A DNA stretch of 64,000 nucleotides. It comes from Devosia marina (GTDB taxonomy: Bacteria > Pseudomonadota > Alphaproteobacteria > Rhizobiales > Devosiaceae). The position numbers and the translations under genes were made by a program. Of the stretch, positions 1 to 9,460 are shown in pieces. The first letter of the stretch is position 1. Each line of letters opens with the position of its first letter. The stretch spans positions 419,148-483,147 of the forward strand of contig NZ_WQRF01000003.1 of NCBI RefSeq assembly GCF_009758415.1, given 5' to 3'. Under the pieces are notes generated by a model, which was not told the origin of the DNA, searched no databases, and saw only the letters and a program-made list of their open reading frames with translations.

Positions 1-305
1 TCATGTATCAGGATGCCCTGCGCCCCAAGATCTATATTCCCAACCACATTACCGACGGCACCAAGGCACGTGAGAGCTCGTCCATGTCGGTCTATGCTGG
101 TTATGTGAATCAGATGGATCTGATGGGTGTGCCTCAGGAACAGCGTCCGCGCCTGCACTGGCTGGTCGATCCGGTCGATTACCTCAAGCCGATTGTCTAC
201 GACGTCGACAATCCCGCCTGGTCCGATCCGGCCAAGGACGACATACTCGCCGGATATTGCTCACCGCTCGAGGGTGAAGAAGCGGTGGAAATCGCGCTTC
301 AGTGA
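1..305 (+). CDS. C-terminal part of a probable metallo-beta-lactamase-fold hydrolase (5' end outside window)
   Basis: Only about the last 100 residues are present; the reading frame is open to the left edge and ends with TGA at 303-305. The visible part (IPNHITDGTKARESS, later LHWLVDPVDYLKPIVYD) has the look of the C-terminal region of MBL-fold metallo-hydrolases, with an N-H-x(3)-G segment that could supply a late metal ligand. The catalytic HxHxDH motif would lie outside the window, so the family call is tentative. A very strong terminator follows directly, so this gene ends its transcription unit. Its relation to the downstream sugar locus is unknown. Confidence 0.45.
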   Translation, partial: MYQDALRPKIYIPNHITDGTKARESSSMSVYAGYVNQMDLMGVPQEQRPRLHWLVDPVDYLKPIVYDVDNPAWSDPAKDDILAGYCSPLEGEEAVEIALQ

Positions 306-325
306 TCTGAAAATCCTCCCTGCCT

Positions 326-358
326 GGCGCGGCCGGTTTTCCGGCTGCGCCCTTTTTT
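326..358 (+). terminator. Rho-independent terminator after the partial gene
   Basis: An 11-bp stem (326-336 with 341-351, one G-U pair) encloses a TTTT loop and is followed by six T residues (353-358). It lies about 20 bases after the stop codon of the partial gene and before the aldo/keto reductase gene. Confidence 0.9.
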
Positions 359-392
359 GTCGGGGGACCGCGAACTCCTGCGCTATAAGTGA

Positions 393-1409
<1,017 letters not shown>

Positions 1410-1480
1410 TCCGTCAGCGTGCCAGGGCTTAGCGTACGGCGACCGGTTGACAGCTTGATCAGTTGCGCTGCTGCAGTAAC

Positions 1481-2533
1481 CTAGACCGCTACAGACCCTT
1501 TATGGTCTTCAACCATCCAGTCTGCCCGCCGCTTCAGATCTTCCTGAACAGCACTTCTCCAGCGGTAAACCGTCTCCGCACCGGCAGGATCGTCCCACCA
1601 ATGGTTCTTGTTCGGATCGGGTTGCACGAAACGACCGCCCCATCCATCCTGATCCGGCCGCTCGGGATCATTGACGCCAAAGACAGCGCCGAGCAGGTGC
1701 AGGAATGAAGGCGTATCGCCCTCCCAGATTCCGGGGAGATGGGCATTGAATCCGCTGCGGGGATAGGCGGCGCCCAGCGGCCCATGACCCTCCCGCAGGT
1801 GCTGGTTGGCCCAGTCGAGATCGCCCAGCGCATGGTCCGATCCAGGCGCGTTCCAGAACATGCCCTTGTAGTTCTCTTCCGAGACAATGACGAAGAGCTC
1901 GCGGAACTCCTCCAGCAGCCAGTCGGCGGTATTGTCCTGTCGGGCGATCAGGTAGATTCGCAGTTTGGCCAGGAACCGGGCCAACTCCTCGGAGCTGCGG
2001 GTGGCCCGCACTTTCCAGATGGCCTTGGCCACTTCCACCGGGCCACCCCAGACGCAGACCCAGACCGGTCGGTCGTCATCCTTGTCGACAATGCGGATAA
2101 TGGCCTCGGAGGCTTCGTTTTCGAGCCCCTCACCCAGCATCTGGTCGACCGGAATGCCGCCACGGAAATAGGGCGAGCCCCAGGTGCCGTCCTGCCCCTG
2201 AAAGGTTACCGACCGCAGCGTCGCCGCGCTGGGATAGCGGGCGTCATGACGAGCAAGATTGGGCTGCACCTGCTCATAGATATCGAGCATGTCGAGGATG
2301 TGCTGCTTGACTGCGATATTGGCAAAGCTGCCGGCCGAAGCGATCAGCGCCTCGACCTCCAGATCGTTGCTGCACATCAACAGTCGAACCATGGACTGAA
2401 CGTCATCCGGATCGGAATAGCGTTCAGGCGGCTCCCCTTTCTGGTAGACGCTGCCCGGAATGACATCCACCGGGGGGAAATCGGTCATGACGATGACGCG
2501 CGGGCGGATGGCGCTGCCGTTGGTGGCGGTCAT
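1481..2533 (-). CDS. DUF1593 (Sde182-type) nucleoside-hydrolase-like protein
   Basis: A 350-residue protein whose N-terminal half carries the nucleoside-hydrolase-type aspartate cluster (SDPDDVQSMVRLL, about residues 40-52) after a short beta strand (RVIVMTDFPPVD). This is the pattern of the DUF1593/Sde182 N-terminal domain, a branch of the nucleoside hydrolase superfamily. No signal peptide is visible, so it should act in the cytoplasm. It is the last gene of the binding-protein/ABC/glycosidase operon, 12 bases after the first glycosidase, with GGGGAGGA before its ATG. Known relatives are poorly characterised. Cleavage of a furanoside released from the imported glycan is my inference. Confidence 0.75.
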   Translation of the reverse strand: MTATNGSAIRPRVIVMTDFPPVDVIPGSVYQKGEPPERYSDPDDVQSMVRLLMCSNDLEVEALIASAGSFANIAVKQHILDMLDIYEQVQPNLARHDARYPSAATLRSVTFQGQDGTWGSPYFRGGIPVDQMLGEGLENEASEAIIRIVDKDDDRPVWVCVWGGPVEVAKAIWKVRATRSSEELARFLAKLRIYLIARQDNTADWLLEEFRELFVIVSEENYKGMFWNAPGSDHALGDLDWANQHLREGHGPLGAAYPRSGFNAHLPGIWEGDTPSFLHLLGAVFGVNDPERPDQDGWGGRFVQPDPNKNHWWDDPAGAETVYRWRSAVQEDLKRRADWMVEDHKGSVAV

Positions 2534-2545
2534 GGCGTCCTCCCC

Positions 2546-4066
2546 TCAGCGCCGCGGCCGCACGCGCAAAGCCAGGTTTGGCTTGCCCGGAAGCTCGACG
2601 CCGAAGGCAGCGTCCGGCTCGCCGCCCCGCACGACGTCCCCATGGCGGGTCGGCACTGCGACAGGCGCGGCGACCTTCTTGGCCGGAGTGATGGTCATGT
2701 TCCAGGTGTCGATGATATCGAGCTCGTAGTCCCCGTCCTCAAGCGGTAGGCCTGTTGACCAGATCACCGGGCGGTGCGCGCCGAAGTAGAAATAGCTGAC
2801 CTCGCCGTCACGCGCCGCCGCGATGCTGCTCCAAGGATAGCCGGAGTGATAGATCTCCTCGAACGGCGTCAGGCCGTTCTTGGCATCTTCCTCGAAAATC
2901 TTGCGCATGAAGGCGATGCGCTTGGGGCTCTGGCCGTGCAACACGCCGCCCTTGGCCCACCACAGCACATCGTCCTCACGGCTATAGGTTTCGCCATGAC
3001 CGGCATAGCCACCCTTGAGCATGGTCAGCCAGAAGCGGTGGACCACTTCCTCGGCGGTGATATTGCCCCAGGTCTGGATAATATCGCCTTCGTATTGCAG
3101 CTCGTCATTGACCAGCGGCTTGCCGAAATCGGTGCGCCAGTTGACCGTGCGCTGCACATCGGGATGCTGGATGCACACATGATCGACCCAGGGCCGGCGG
3201 TGATTGTAGAGCAGTTCCGGATTGCCCTGATGGATCGACTTGAGGTGCCGGTAAGGGTCGTTCTCCTCGATGATCTGGAAAAAGCGGTCCCACATTTCCA
3301 TCGGCTTGGTGTTGAGCAGGAAGTCGTATTCATTGGCCAGCGACCACCACACATTTCGATAAGCGGCCAGCCGCGCGACCAGATATTTGAGATAGCGGTA
3401 GTCCTGCTCGGGGCTCATATCGGCATAGCCCCAGCGGTCGTAGGGATGAAATATGATGATATCGGCTTCGATGCCGAGATCGCCCAGCGCCGCCACCTGC
3501 TTTTCGAAGTGCCGGAAGGCCTCGAAAAAGGGCTTGTCGAAGTCCTGCGTACCGTCGCCCTTGGATTCGTAGACGTGCAGCTCGGGCTCGTTCTCGTTGT
3601 AGGGATAATGCTTGGGGAAGACACACATGCGCATCTTGTTGAAGCCCGCCGTTTCCAGCGTCTTCAGTGTCTGAGCCTGCAACTCCTGGGTCTGGTGGGT
3701 CCACACATAGCAGGTGGTGCCAAAGGGCAGGTACGGCGTGCCATCGGCGTAGCCGAAATGGAACTTTTTGCGTACGGAAACCGGACCATGCACGCCCTGG
3801 CGCGCCGCTGTTACCGTAAAGCTGGCGGTCTGGTCATTGAGCGCGGCGACATCCGACTCGGTGGTCAGCGACCAATCTCCCTCGATATCGGGCATGAGCC
3901 GGACCTTGAATAGGCCCTCCCCGTCGTAAAAGCCGGGCACCCGGATCGTGCGGTTGGCATGCTTGAACACGCCCCAGAATTCGACGTCGACATAGGGATT
4001 GCCATCCACCTTGGCGGTGATGGTATGTTCGAATACATCATAGCGGGCGACGGTCAGATCAGGCAC
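2546..4066 (-). CDS. DUF5060 / apiosidase-like (DUF4038) / DUF5605 glycoside hydrolase A
   Basis: A 506-residue protein with an N-terminal beta-sandwich DUF5060-type domain (about 1-90), an apiosidase-like TIM barrel (about 100-390) and a C-terminal beta domain (about 410-506, DUF5605-like). The barrel shows clan GH-A hallmarks: N245-E246 in WSLANEYD (candidate acid/base) and E322 in LVNDELQYEGD (candidate nucleophile). The chain starts MPDLTVARYDVFE with no signal peptide, so it is probably cytoplasmic. It has a paralogue directly upstream (4121-5713) and is co-transcribed with an oligosaccharide/peptide-type importer. GH140 apiosidases share the catalytic domain, but the true substrate is not established by sequence alone. 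Confidence 0.8.
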   Translation of the reverse strand: MPDLTVARYDVFEHTITAKVDGNPYVDVEFWGVFKHANRTIRVPGFYDGEGLFKVRLMPDIEGDWSLTTESDVAALNDQTASFTVTAARQGVHGPVSVRKKFHFGYADGTPYLPFGTTCYVWTHQTQELQAQTLKTLETAGFNKMRMCVFPKHYPYNENEPELHVYESKGDGTQDFDKPFFEAFRHFEKQVAALGDLGIEADIIIFHPYDRWGYADMSPEQDYRYLKYLVARLAAYRNVWWSLANEYDFLLNTKPMEMWDRFFQIIEENDPYRHLKSIHQGNPELLYNHRRPWVDHVCIQHPDVQRTVNWRTDFGKPLVNDELQYEGDIIQTWGNITAEEVVHRFWLTMLKGGYAGHGETYSREDDVLWWAKGGVLHGQSPKRIAFMRKIFEEDAKNGLTPFEEIYHSGYPWSSIAAARDGEVSYFYFGAHRPVIWSTGLPLEDGDYELDIIDTWNMTITPAKKVAAPVAVPTRHGDVVRGGEPDAAFGVELPGKPNLALRVRPRR

Positions 4067-4120
4067 GGACTTGCTCCTTAAAAATTGTTGTGGCGGGCGC
4101 GGATCGCCGGCGCCGCCAGC

Positions 4121-5713
4121 TCAGTCTTCGATCCGCTTCAGCAGGATCGCGAGGTAAGGCTTGGGTTCGAAATGCAACAGGTCGCCACGCTGGACGCTGT
4201 CGGCCAGCGGCGTTTCGGTCATCTCCCAGGAGTCGATCAGGGTTGCCGCGTAGCGCTCGCCGGGCGGTACGGCCACGGCATATTCGTGCGGCTGGTTCTC
4301 GCCGAGATAGCTGAGATAATAGCGATGCGGTTGACCGGCGGTCGCCCACCACGAAGTGACGCGCGGCCAGCCTTCTTCGCCGGGGGCAGCGCCGAAGAGT
4401 TGCTGAAGCTGGACGTTGTCAAGCCCGCCCTGCATCTGAATGCGATAGGCCGTGGTGGACTGGATCGGATCAAGACCTTCGTCAGGCCCCTCTTCGAGGA
4501 TACGGCGCAAAAAGGCGATGCGCGCAACGCTCTCGCCGACCAGCTTGCCGCCCTTGGCCCACCACAACACTTCCTCATCATTGTAGTAGGTTTCGCCATG
4601 GGTGACATAGCCGCCATTGACGGTGCCGTCCCAGAAGCGGCGCACCAGCTTTTGGCCCGAGATATTGCCCCAGAGTTCGGAGATGTCGCCTTCATAGCAG
4701 CATTCATCGATCGAGACCGGCTTGCCATACTTCTCCCGCCAAAGCGCCGCCATATTGGCAGACGAACGCTGGATACTCGAATGGGTGATGCGGGGGTGGT
4801 TGTGGTCAAAAAAGGCAAAGCAATTGTGGTTGCTGAGCAGGTGGCCATAGGGGTCGTTGTCGGACACGATATGGATAAACCGGTCCCAGTCAGCGGGGCT
4901 CTTATTGGGCATCAAATCGTACTCATTGGCCATTGACCACCAGACATTGGGCAGCGCCGCCAATCGTGCAGTCAGGTATCTGAGATACCGGTCGTCCTGC
5001 TCGGGCGTCATATGCGAGAAGCCCCAGCGGTCGTAAGGATGGAAGATGATCAGGTCGGCCTCGACACCGATTTCCGCGAGCTGGTTGATGCGCTTTTCCA
5101 GGTGCTGGAAATATTCGGGCTCAAACCGTTCATAGTCGAATTCCCAGCCGGCATCCTTGATCGAGCCGGGCCAGGCACTGGACCCCTTTGTCACCAGCGG
5201 GAAGGGATACCGATCGGGCTCGTTCTGGTTGTAGCGATAGTGCTTGGGGAACACGCACATGCGGATCTTGGTGAAGGGGGCCTCGGCCAATGTCGCCAGC
5301 GTCTGCTCTTCGGTGGCATCACCCTGGTGGTTCCAGGCATAGGCAGTGGTGCCGATATTGATGTAGCGGGTGCCGTCGGCATAGCGGAAATGGTAGCGGT
5401 CCGAGACGCGTACGGGCCCGTGACGCCCGTCCTTGGCAGGCGCGACCTCGAAGCTGCCCTCAGCACCGTCAAGGGCTGGCGCATTGCTGCGCGTCTCGTA
5501 GTGCCAAGTGCCAGTCGTGTCAGGAAGAAAGCGGAGCTTGTAGGTGGTTCCGCCATCGTAGAAACCGTTGACACGGACTTCCCTGTCACCCTGGCGGAAG
5601 ACCGCCCGCAGGTCGACGTCCTGAAACGGATTGCCCTCGCCTGGGCCCTCCAGTGACAATTCATAGGTCGCCCAAAGGCTCGCTGAGCCAGTGGCTGTGG
5701 CTGACTTGGTCAT
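4121..5713 (-). CDS. DUF5060 / apiosidase-like (DUF4038) glycoside hydrolase B
   Basis: A 530-residue paralogue of the next gene with the same architecture: DUF5060-type domain (about 1-100), apiosidase-like barrel (about 110-410) and a C-terminal beta domain. Candidate catalytic residues are E264 in WSMANEYD and E337 in VSIDECCYEGD. It carries an insertion of roughly 17 residues around 165-195 compared with the paralogue, and the nucleophile loop has two cysteines where the paralogue has LQ, so the two probably differ in specificity. No signal peptide is seen. The ATG at 5713 is chosen over an upstream in-frame TTG (5725). The gene begins 21 bases after the DppF-like ATPase gene. Confidence 0.8.
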   Translation of the reverse strand: MTKSATATGSASLWATYELSLEGPGEGNPFQDVDLRAVFRQGDREVRVNGFYDGGTTYKLRFLPDTTGTWHYETRSNAPALDGAEGSFEVAPAKDGRHGPVRVSDRYHFRYADGTRYINIGTTAYAWNHQGDATEEQTLATLAEAPFTKIRMCVFPKHYRYNQNEPDRYPFPLVTKGSSAWPGSIKDAGWEFDYERFEPEYFQHLEKRINQLAEIGVEADLIIFHPYDRWGFSHMTPEQDDRYLRYLTARLAALPNVWWSMANEYDLMPNKSPADWDRFIHIVSDNDPYGHLLSNHNCFAFFDHNHPRITHSSIQRSSANMAALWREKYGKPVSIDECCYEGDISELWGNISGQKLVRRFWDGTVNGGYVTHGETYYNDEEVLWWAKGGKLVGESVARIAFLRRILEEGPDEGLDPIQSTTAYRIQMQGGLDNVQLQQLFGAAPGEEGWPRVTSWWATAGQPHRYYLSYLGENQPHEYAVAVPPGERYAATLIDSWEMTETPLADSVQRGDLLHFEPKPYLAILLKRIED

Positions 5714-5734
5714 GGCAATATCCAATTGATGCGG

Positions 5735-6559
5735 CTAGCCGGCGGCGCGCAGACGCGGCCTCCAGCGGCTGGTCGTGGTGGGAATGGAGCTGAGCAGGAG
5801 CTGGGTATAATCGTGCTGCGGGTTCGACATGACTTCGCGCGCCTTGCCGAACTCGACCACGCGGCCTTTGTTCATCACCGCGATGTAGTCGGAGATGTAA
5901 TAGGCTGTCGCCAGATCGTGGGTGATGTAGACAAAGCTTCGCCCCGCTTCATCCCGGAGCCGCTTGAACAGGTTGATGATGATCATGCGCCGCGAGGCGT
6001 CGATCATGCTAACCGGCTCGTCGGCGACAATCAGTTGCGGCTGTGGAATGAGAGCACGCGCCACCGAGATGCGTTGCAGCTCCCCGCCCGAGAACTGATT
6101 GGTATATTTGCCGCTGACCTCGCGATAGTCGAGACCGACGCTGTCCAGCGCATCGGCAACCGCATCTTCGGCTTCCTTTTCCCCCATATTGGCCACCCGG
6201 CGTGCGGTCTCGTGCAGATAGCTGTCCACTGGCCGATAGCGGCTGAAGGCTTCGAACGGGTTCTGGAAGATAGGCTGGACCGTGCTCAGAAATTCCTTCC
6301 GCGACGAGATGGAGCCCACCCCGACCACCGGCCGGTCATAGACAATCGCGCGTCCCGAGGTCGGGGTTTCGAGCCGCAGCAGGGTCTTTGCCAGCGTGGT
6401 CTTGCCGCTGCCCGATTCCCCAACAACGGCGATCACGACGGGTTTGTCGCTTTCCACGGTGATGTTGACGTCGTTGAGCGCCTGGATCTTGCGGGAGCGC
6501 ACGAAGCTCCCCAAGCGGTACTCCTTGTTGAGGCCTTCGGTCTTGAGAATGAAGGTCAT
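5735..6559 (-). CDS. ABC transporter ATP-binding protein, peptide/oligosaccharide type (DppF-like)
   Basis: A 274-residue cytoplasmic ATPase with Walker A GESGSGKT (47-54), Q-loop near Q99, signature FSGGELQR (156-163), Walker B LIVADEP (176-182) and the H-loop in YITHDLATAYY. It belongs to the oligopeptide/nickel family of importer ATPases and pairs with the DppD-like ATPase immediately upstream (2-base gap). The family also includes plant-oligosaccharide importers, so the glycosidases downstream make a sugar ligand more likely than a peptide. The usual C-terminal oligo-HPY extension is short. Confidence 0.9.
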   Translation of the reverse strand: MTFILKTEGLNKEYRLGSFVRSRKIQALNDVNITVESDKPVVIAVVGESGSGKTTLAKTLLRLETPTSGRAIVYDRPVVGVGSISSRKEFLSTVQPIFQNPFEAFSRYRPVDSYLHETARRVANMGEKEAEDAVADALDSVGLDYREVSGKYTNQFSGGELQRISVARALIPQPQLIVADEPVSMIDASRRMIIINLFKRLRDEAGRSFVYITHDLATAYYISDYIAVMNKGRVVEFGKAREVMSNPQHDYTQLLLSSIPTTTSRWRPRLRAAG

Positions 6560-6561
6560 GA

Positions 6562-7482
6562 TCAGGCTCCTACGCTCTGCGCAACAGGCGCGGCCGCGAC
6601 CTGGGCAACAAAGTGCCCCGGCTTGACTTCATGCAGGATTGGCTCAACGCGATAGGCACGGTCACCGCTGGCCCCGGCGGCGCTGGCCATCAGGCCGCGC
6701 ATGCTGTCGTCGCCAATGGTGGGCAGGGAGTCGATCAGCATCTTGGTGTAGGGGTGCTGGGGATCGGAGAAGACGCTATCGGTGTCGCCGTATTCGACCA
6801 CGCGACCGGCATACATGATGAGCATCTTGTGGGTGACCTGATAATGGACGCCCATATCGTGCGAGACCACCAGGATGGTGTTCTTCATCTCCTCCTGGAG
6901 CTCCATGAGCAGCATGAGGATGTCCTTTTGCACCACGACGTCGAGGGCCGTGGTCGGCTCGTCAGCGATGATCAGTTCGGGCTGGAAGAAGGTGGCCAGG
7001 CCGATCATCATGCGCTGCCGCATGCCGCCGGACAGCTGATGGGGATAGGAATCCATGGCTTCAGGAGGCAATCCCAGCTTGCCCATATAGGCCCGGGCGC
7101 GTTCGAGAACGCGCTTCTTGTTGCTGTCGGTCCCAGGGAAGTCGATGAACTGTTCCCGAATACGGATAACCGGGTTGAGCGAGTTCATCGAGCTCTGCGG
7201 AACGTATGAAATGGATTTGAACCATTCTTCGCGAATGTTCTGGGCGGTGACCTGACGGCCTTTCGCGCTCTTCAGCCCATAGGTGATCGAGCCGCGCGAC
7301 AAATGCATGGGCGAGGTGATGTCGCCATAGATGGCCTTCATCAGGGTCGACTTTCCGCAGCCGGACTCCCCGGCAATGCCGACAATGCACCCATCGGGAA
7401 TATCGAGGGTCACGCCATCGACGGCGTGAATGGTCCGCGTTCCAAGGCGATAGCTGACCTGGAGGTCCTTGATGCTGATCAT
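6562..7482 (-). CDS. ABC transporter ATP-binding protein, peptide/oligosaccharide type (DppD-like)
   Basis: A 306-residue ATPase with Walker A GESGCGKS (38-45), signature LSGGMRQ (150-156), Walker B LIIADEP (170-176) and H-loop VSHDMGVH. The oligopeptide-type C-terminal region (SDPQHPYTKMLIDSLP, about 236-252) is present, followed by an Ala-rich tail. The start codon overlaps the end of the upstream permease by four bases, indicating translational coupling. It should form the heterodimeric motor with the DppF-like protein. Confidence 0.9.
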   Translation of the reverse strand: MISIKDLQVSYRLGTRTIHAVDGVTLDIPDGCIVGIAGESGCGKSTLMKAIYGDITSPMHLSRGSITYGLKSAKGRQVTAQNIREEWFKSISYVPQSSMNSLNPVIRIREQFIDFPGTDSNKKRVLERARAYMGKLGLPPEAMDSYPHQLSGGMRQRMMIGLATFFQPELIIADEPTTALDVVVQKDILMLLMELQEEMKNTILVVSHDMGVHYQVTHKMLIMYAGRVVEYGDTDSVFSDPQHPYTKMLIDSLPTIGDDSMRGLMASAAGASGDRAYRVEPILHEVKPGHFVAQVAAAPVAQSVGA

Positions 7483-8390
7483 TGGACACCGCGCCTTTCA
7501 GCAAATGCGGCGTTGAAGCCGGTAGAAGTCAGGAAAAGTCCGAGAAACAGCGTCACGGAAGCGATGATGGGCGCGACCAGCCAGAGGAAATGCCCGGTGA
7601 ACAACGCGTTGTAGTTGAGCGCCCAGAAGATGATTGACCCCAGCGTCGGCACCTCGACCTTGGACAGGCCGATGACCGCGAGGGTGGCTTCAAGGTTGAT
7701 CGCGAACAGGATGGTGTTGATGAAGCCCACCAGCGTATAGGCCATCACATAAGGGAACACCTCGCGGATGATGACCTGGGCGGTGTTGGCGCCGGAGAAC
7801 CGGGCCATGTTGATGAACTCACGCTCGCGTATCGAGAGCGCCATGGAACGTACCGTGCGCGCATCCCAGGCCCAGCCGAAAATGATGATGATGAAGCCCA
7901 CGGTAAAGAACGAGGTGTTTCCCCGGATCAGCGACCCCAGGATGATGAGGATCGGCAGCAGCGGAATGGTGATGAACGTGTCGACGATCAGCATGACCAG
8001 TCGTTCGAAGCGCCCGCCGATATAGCCCGCGCTGAGACCGACCGTGGTTGCGACGATGGTGACCCCGACAGCCACCAGAACCCCCAGCATCAGCGAATTG
8101 CGTATGGCAAAGACCAGGAACCAGAAGATATCCTGACCCAGGGCATTGGTACCCAGCCAGTGGGCGCCCGAAGCTGGCAAGTTACGCATGTAGGTGGCCT
8201 GCACGGACGGATCAGCCGGCGCGAAGAGCGGCAGGATAAAGCTGCCAAGACCCATGACCGTCAGGATGGTAAGGCCAACCGCCAGGCGCGGATTGATGAG
8301 CCAGAGGAATGACTTGAATAGTCCGGGCTCTGCCGCTTGCGGCGTTTCGACCAGGGTGACCGGGTCCATTTCTTTGCTGTCTATGGTCAT
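7479..8390 (-). CDS. ABC transporter permease, DppC-like
   Basis: A 303-residue inner-membrane permease with about six hydrophobic segments. It has the N-terminal OppC-type cytoplasmic stretch followed by the first membrane segment (about 40-60), the periplasmic segment HWLGTNALGQDIF typical of DppC, and an EAA-type loop (REREFINMARFSGANTAQVIIREVFP, described only by its position at about 190-215). It overlaps both neighbours by four bases. With the DppB-like protein it forms the transmembrane channel of the importer. Confidence 0.9.
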   Translation of the reverse strand: MTIDSKEMDPVTLVETPQAAEPGLFKSFLWLINPRLAVGLTILTVMGLGSFILPLFAPADPSVQATYMRNLPASGAHWLGTNALGQDIFWFLVFAIRNSLMLGVLVAVGVTIVATTVGLSAGYIGGRFERLVMLIVDTFITIPLLPILIILGSLIRGNTSFFTVGFIIIIFGWAWDARTVRSMALSIREREFINMARFSGANTAQVIIREVFPYVMAYTLVGFINTILFAINLEATLAVIGLSKVEVPTLGSIIFWALNYNALFTGHFLWLVAPIIASVTLFLGLFLTSTGFNAAFAERRGVQ

Positions 8391-9388
8391 TTGTGGCGGA
8401 TCCGGGGGTCGAGAAGTGGATAGAGCAGGTCGATCACCAGCCCGGCGGTGGCCACGGCAATGATCGAGATGGTGATCGCGCCATAGAGCACGTTGTAGTC
8501 ACCACCGGTCGCCGCCGCGCGCATGACAAGGCCAATGCCGGGATAGGAGAAGATCATCTCGGTCAGCAGCGCGCCGTTGAAGACCATGCCCAGCGAGAGC
8601 GCCAGAGCGGTCACTTGCGGCAACAGAGCGTTGCGGAACACGTAACGCGTCATCCGCGTCCAGTTGCTCGCGCCCTTCAGCCGGGCATAGATGACATAGG
8701 GTTCCTCGGTGGTGGCGACGGCCAGCGCCTTCATCGAGAGGATGTTCCAGCCAAAGCCTGCCAGGACCAGCGTGATGCCGGGCAGCAACGAATTGTAGAT
8801 GATCATCCCGACTTTCTCCCAGCTCATCTGACCGACCGGGAAAGTCGCCGATAGCGGGAAGACCGGGAAAACGTAGGCGAGCAGCAGCAACACCGTGACC
8901 GCCAGGATGTAATAGGGGATGGGATAGAGCAGGATGCCAACGAATTCGAGGATCGAGGCTGCCTTTTTCTTGTGAAAGTAGCCGGCAACCAGGCCCACCA
9001 GATTACCCAGCGTCCAGGCGATAACGGTGGCGGTCAGCAGCAGGCTCAGGGTCCAGGGCAGCGCCGCCATGAGCATCTGTGACACGGGCTGGGGGAAATA
9101 GGTGAAGGATGGCCCGAAGTCGAAGCTGAAGACTATGCGCTTCATGTAATCGACATATTGGGTGAAGAGATTGCCTTTGAGGCCGTAAAGATTCTCGAGA
9201 TTTTCCCGGAGCTCGGCAATGGCCTCGGCGCTCAGGGCTCCATTCGCCCGGCTTTGTATCTGTCCGATATAGCCGTCCACGGGATTGATCGGCATCAGCC
9301 GCGGCAGCAGGAAGGTGATGGACAAGCCAATGAACAGCACGGCCAGATAGAGTCCGAACCGCTTGGCGATGTAGACGAGTGCACCCAT
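8387..9388 (-). CDS. ABC transporter permease, DppB-like
   Basis: A 333-residue inner-membrane permease. The N-terminal membrane segment (about 8-30) ends in LPRLMPINPVDGYIG, the usual DppB landmark. The EAA-type loop (YARLKGASNWTRMTRYVFRN) lies at about 230-250, and the C-terminal YPLLDPRIR motif is conserved in this family. It is preceded by a 72-base gap that contains a strong hairpin after the binding-protein gene, and its stop overlaps the start of the DppC-like gene. Confidence 0.9.
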   Translation of the reverse strand: MGALVYIAKRFGLYLAVLFIGLSITFLLPRLMPINPVDGYIGQIQSRANGALSAEAIAELRENLENLYGLKGNLFTQYVDYMKRIVFSFDFGPSFTYFPQPVSQMLMAALPWTLSLLLTATVIAWTLGNLVGLVAGYFHKKKAASILEFVGILLYPIPYYILAVTVLLLLAYVFPVFPLSATFPVGQMSWEKVGMIIYNSLLPGITLVLAGFGWNILSMKALAVATTEEPYVIYARLKGASNWTRMTRYVFRNALLPQVTALALSLGMVFNGALLTEMIFSYPGIGLVMRAAATGGDYNVLYGAITISIIAVATAGLVIDLLYPLLDPRIRHK

Positions 9389-9414
9389 CAGGGATTCCTT
9401 TTGCGATAGAGTGT

Positions 9415-9441
9415 GGGGCGGCCCGGAGGAATGGCCGCCCC
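9415..9441 (-). other. Intra-operon hairpin between binding-protein gene and dppB-like gene
   Basis: A perfect 9-bp GC-only stem (9415-9423 with 9433-9441) around a 9-base loop lies in the gap just after the binding-protein stop codon. There is no T-run, so it looks like an mRNA-stabilising or partial-attenuation hairpin that would keep binding-protein mRNA more abundant than the permease part. Confidence 0.6.
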
Positions 9442-9460
9442 AGCCGGTCGTGTCAGGAGG

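Noticed and set aside
1739..2749. 336-residue open frame on the plus strand
   Set aside because: Antisense to the DUF1593 and glycosidase genes; composition is typical of a GC-rich shadow frame and no family is recognised.
2546..5713. Exported (periplasmic) glycosidases
   Set aside because: Neither gene product has an N-terminal hydrophobic signal, and the upstream in-frame TTG of copy B adds only four residues without creating one.
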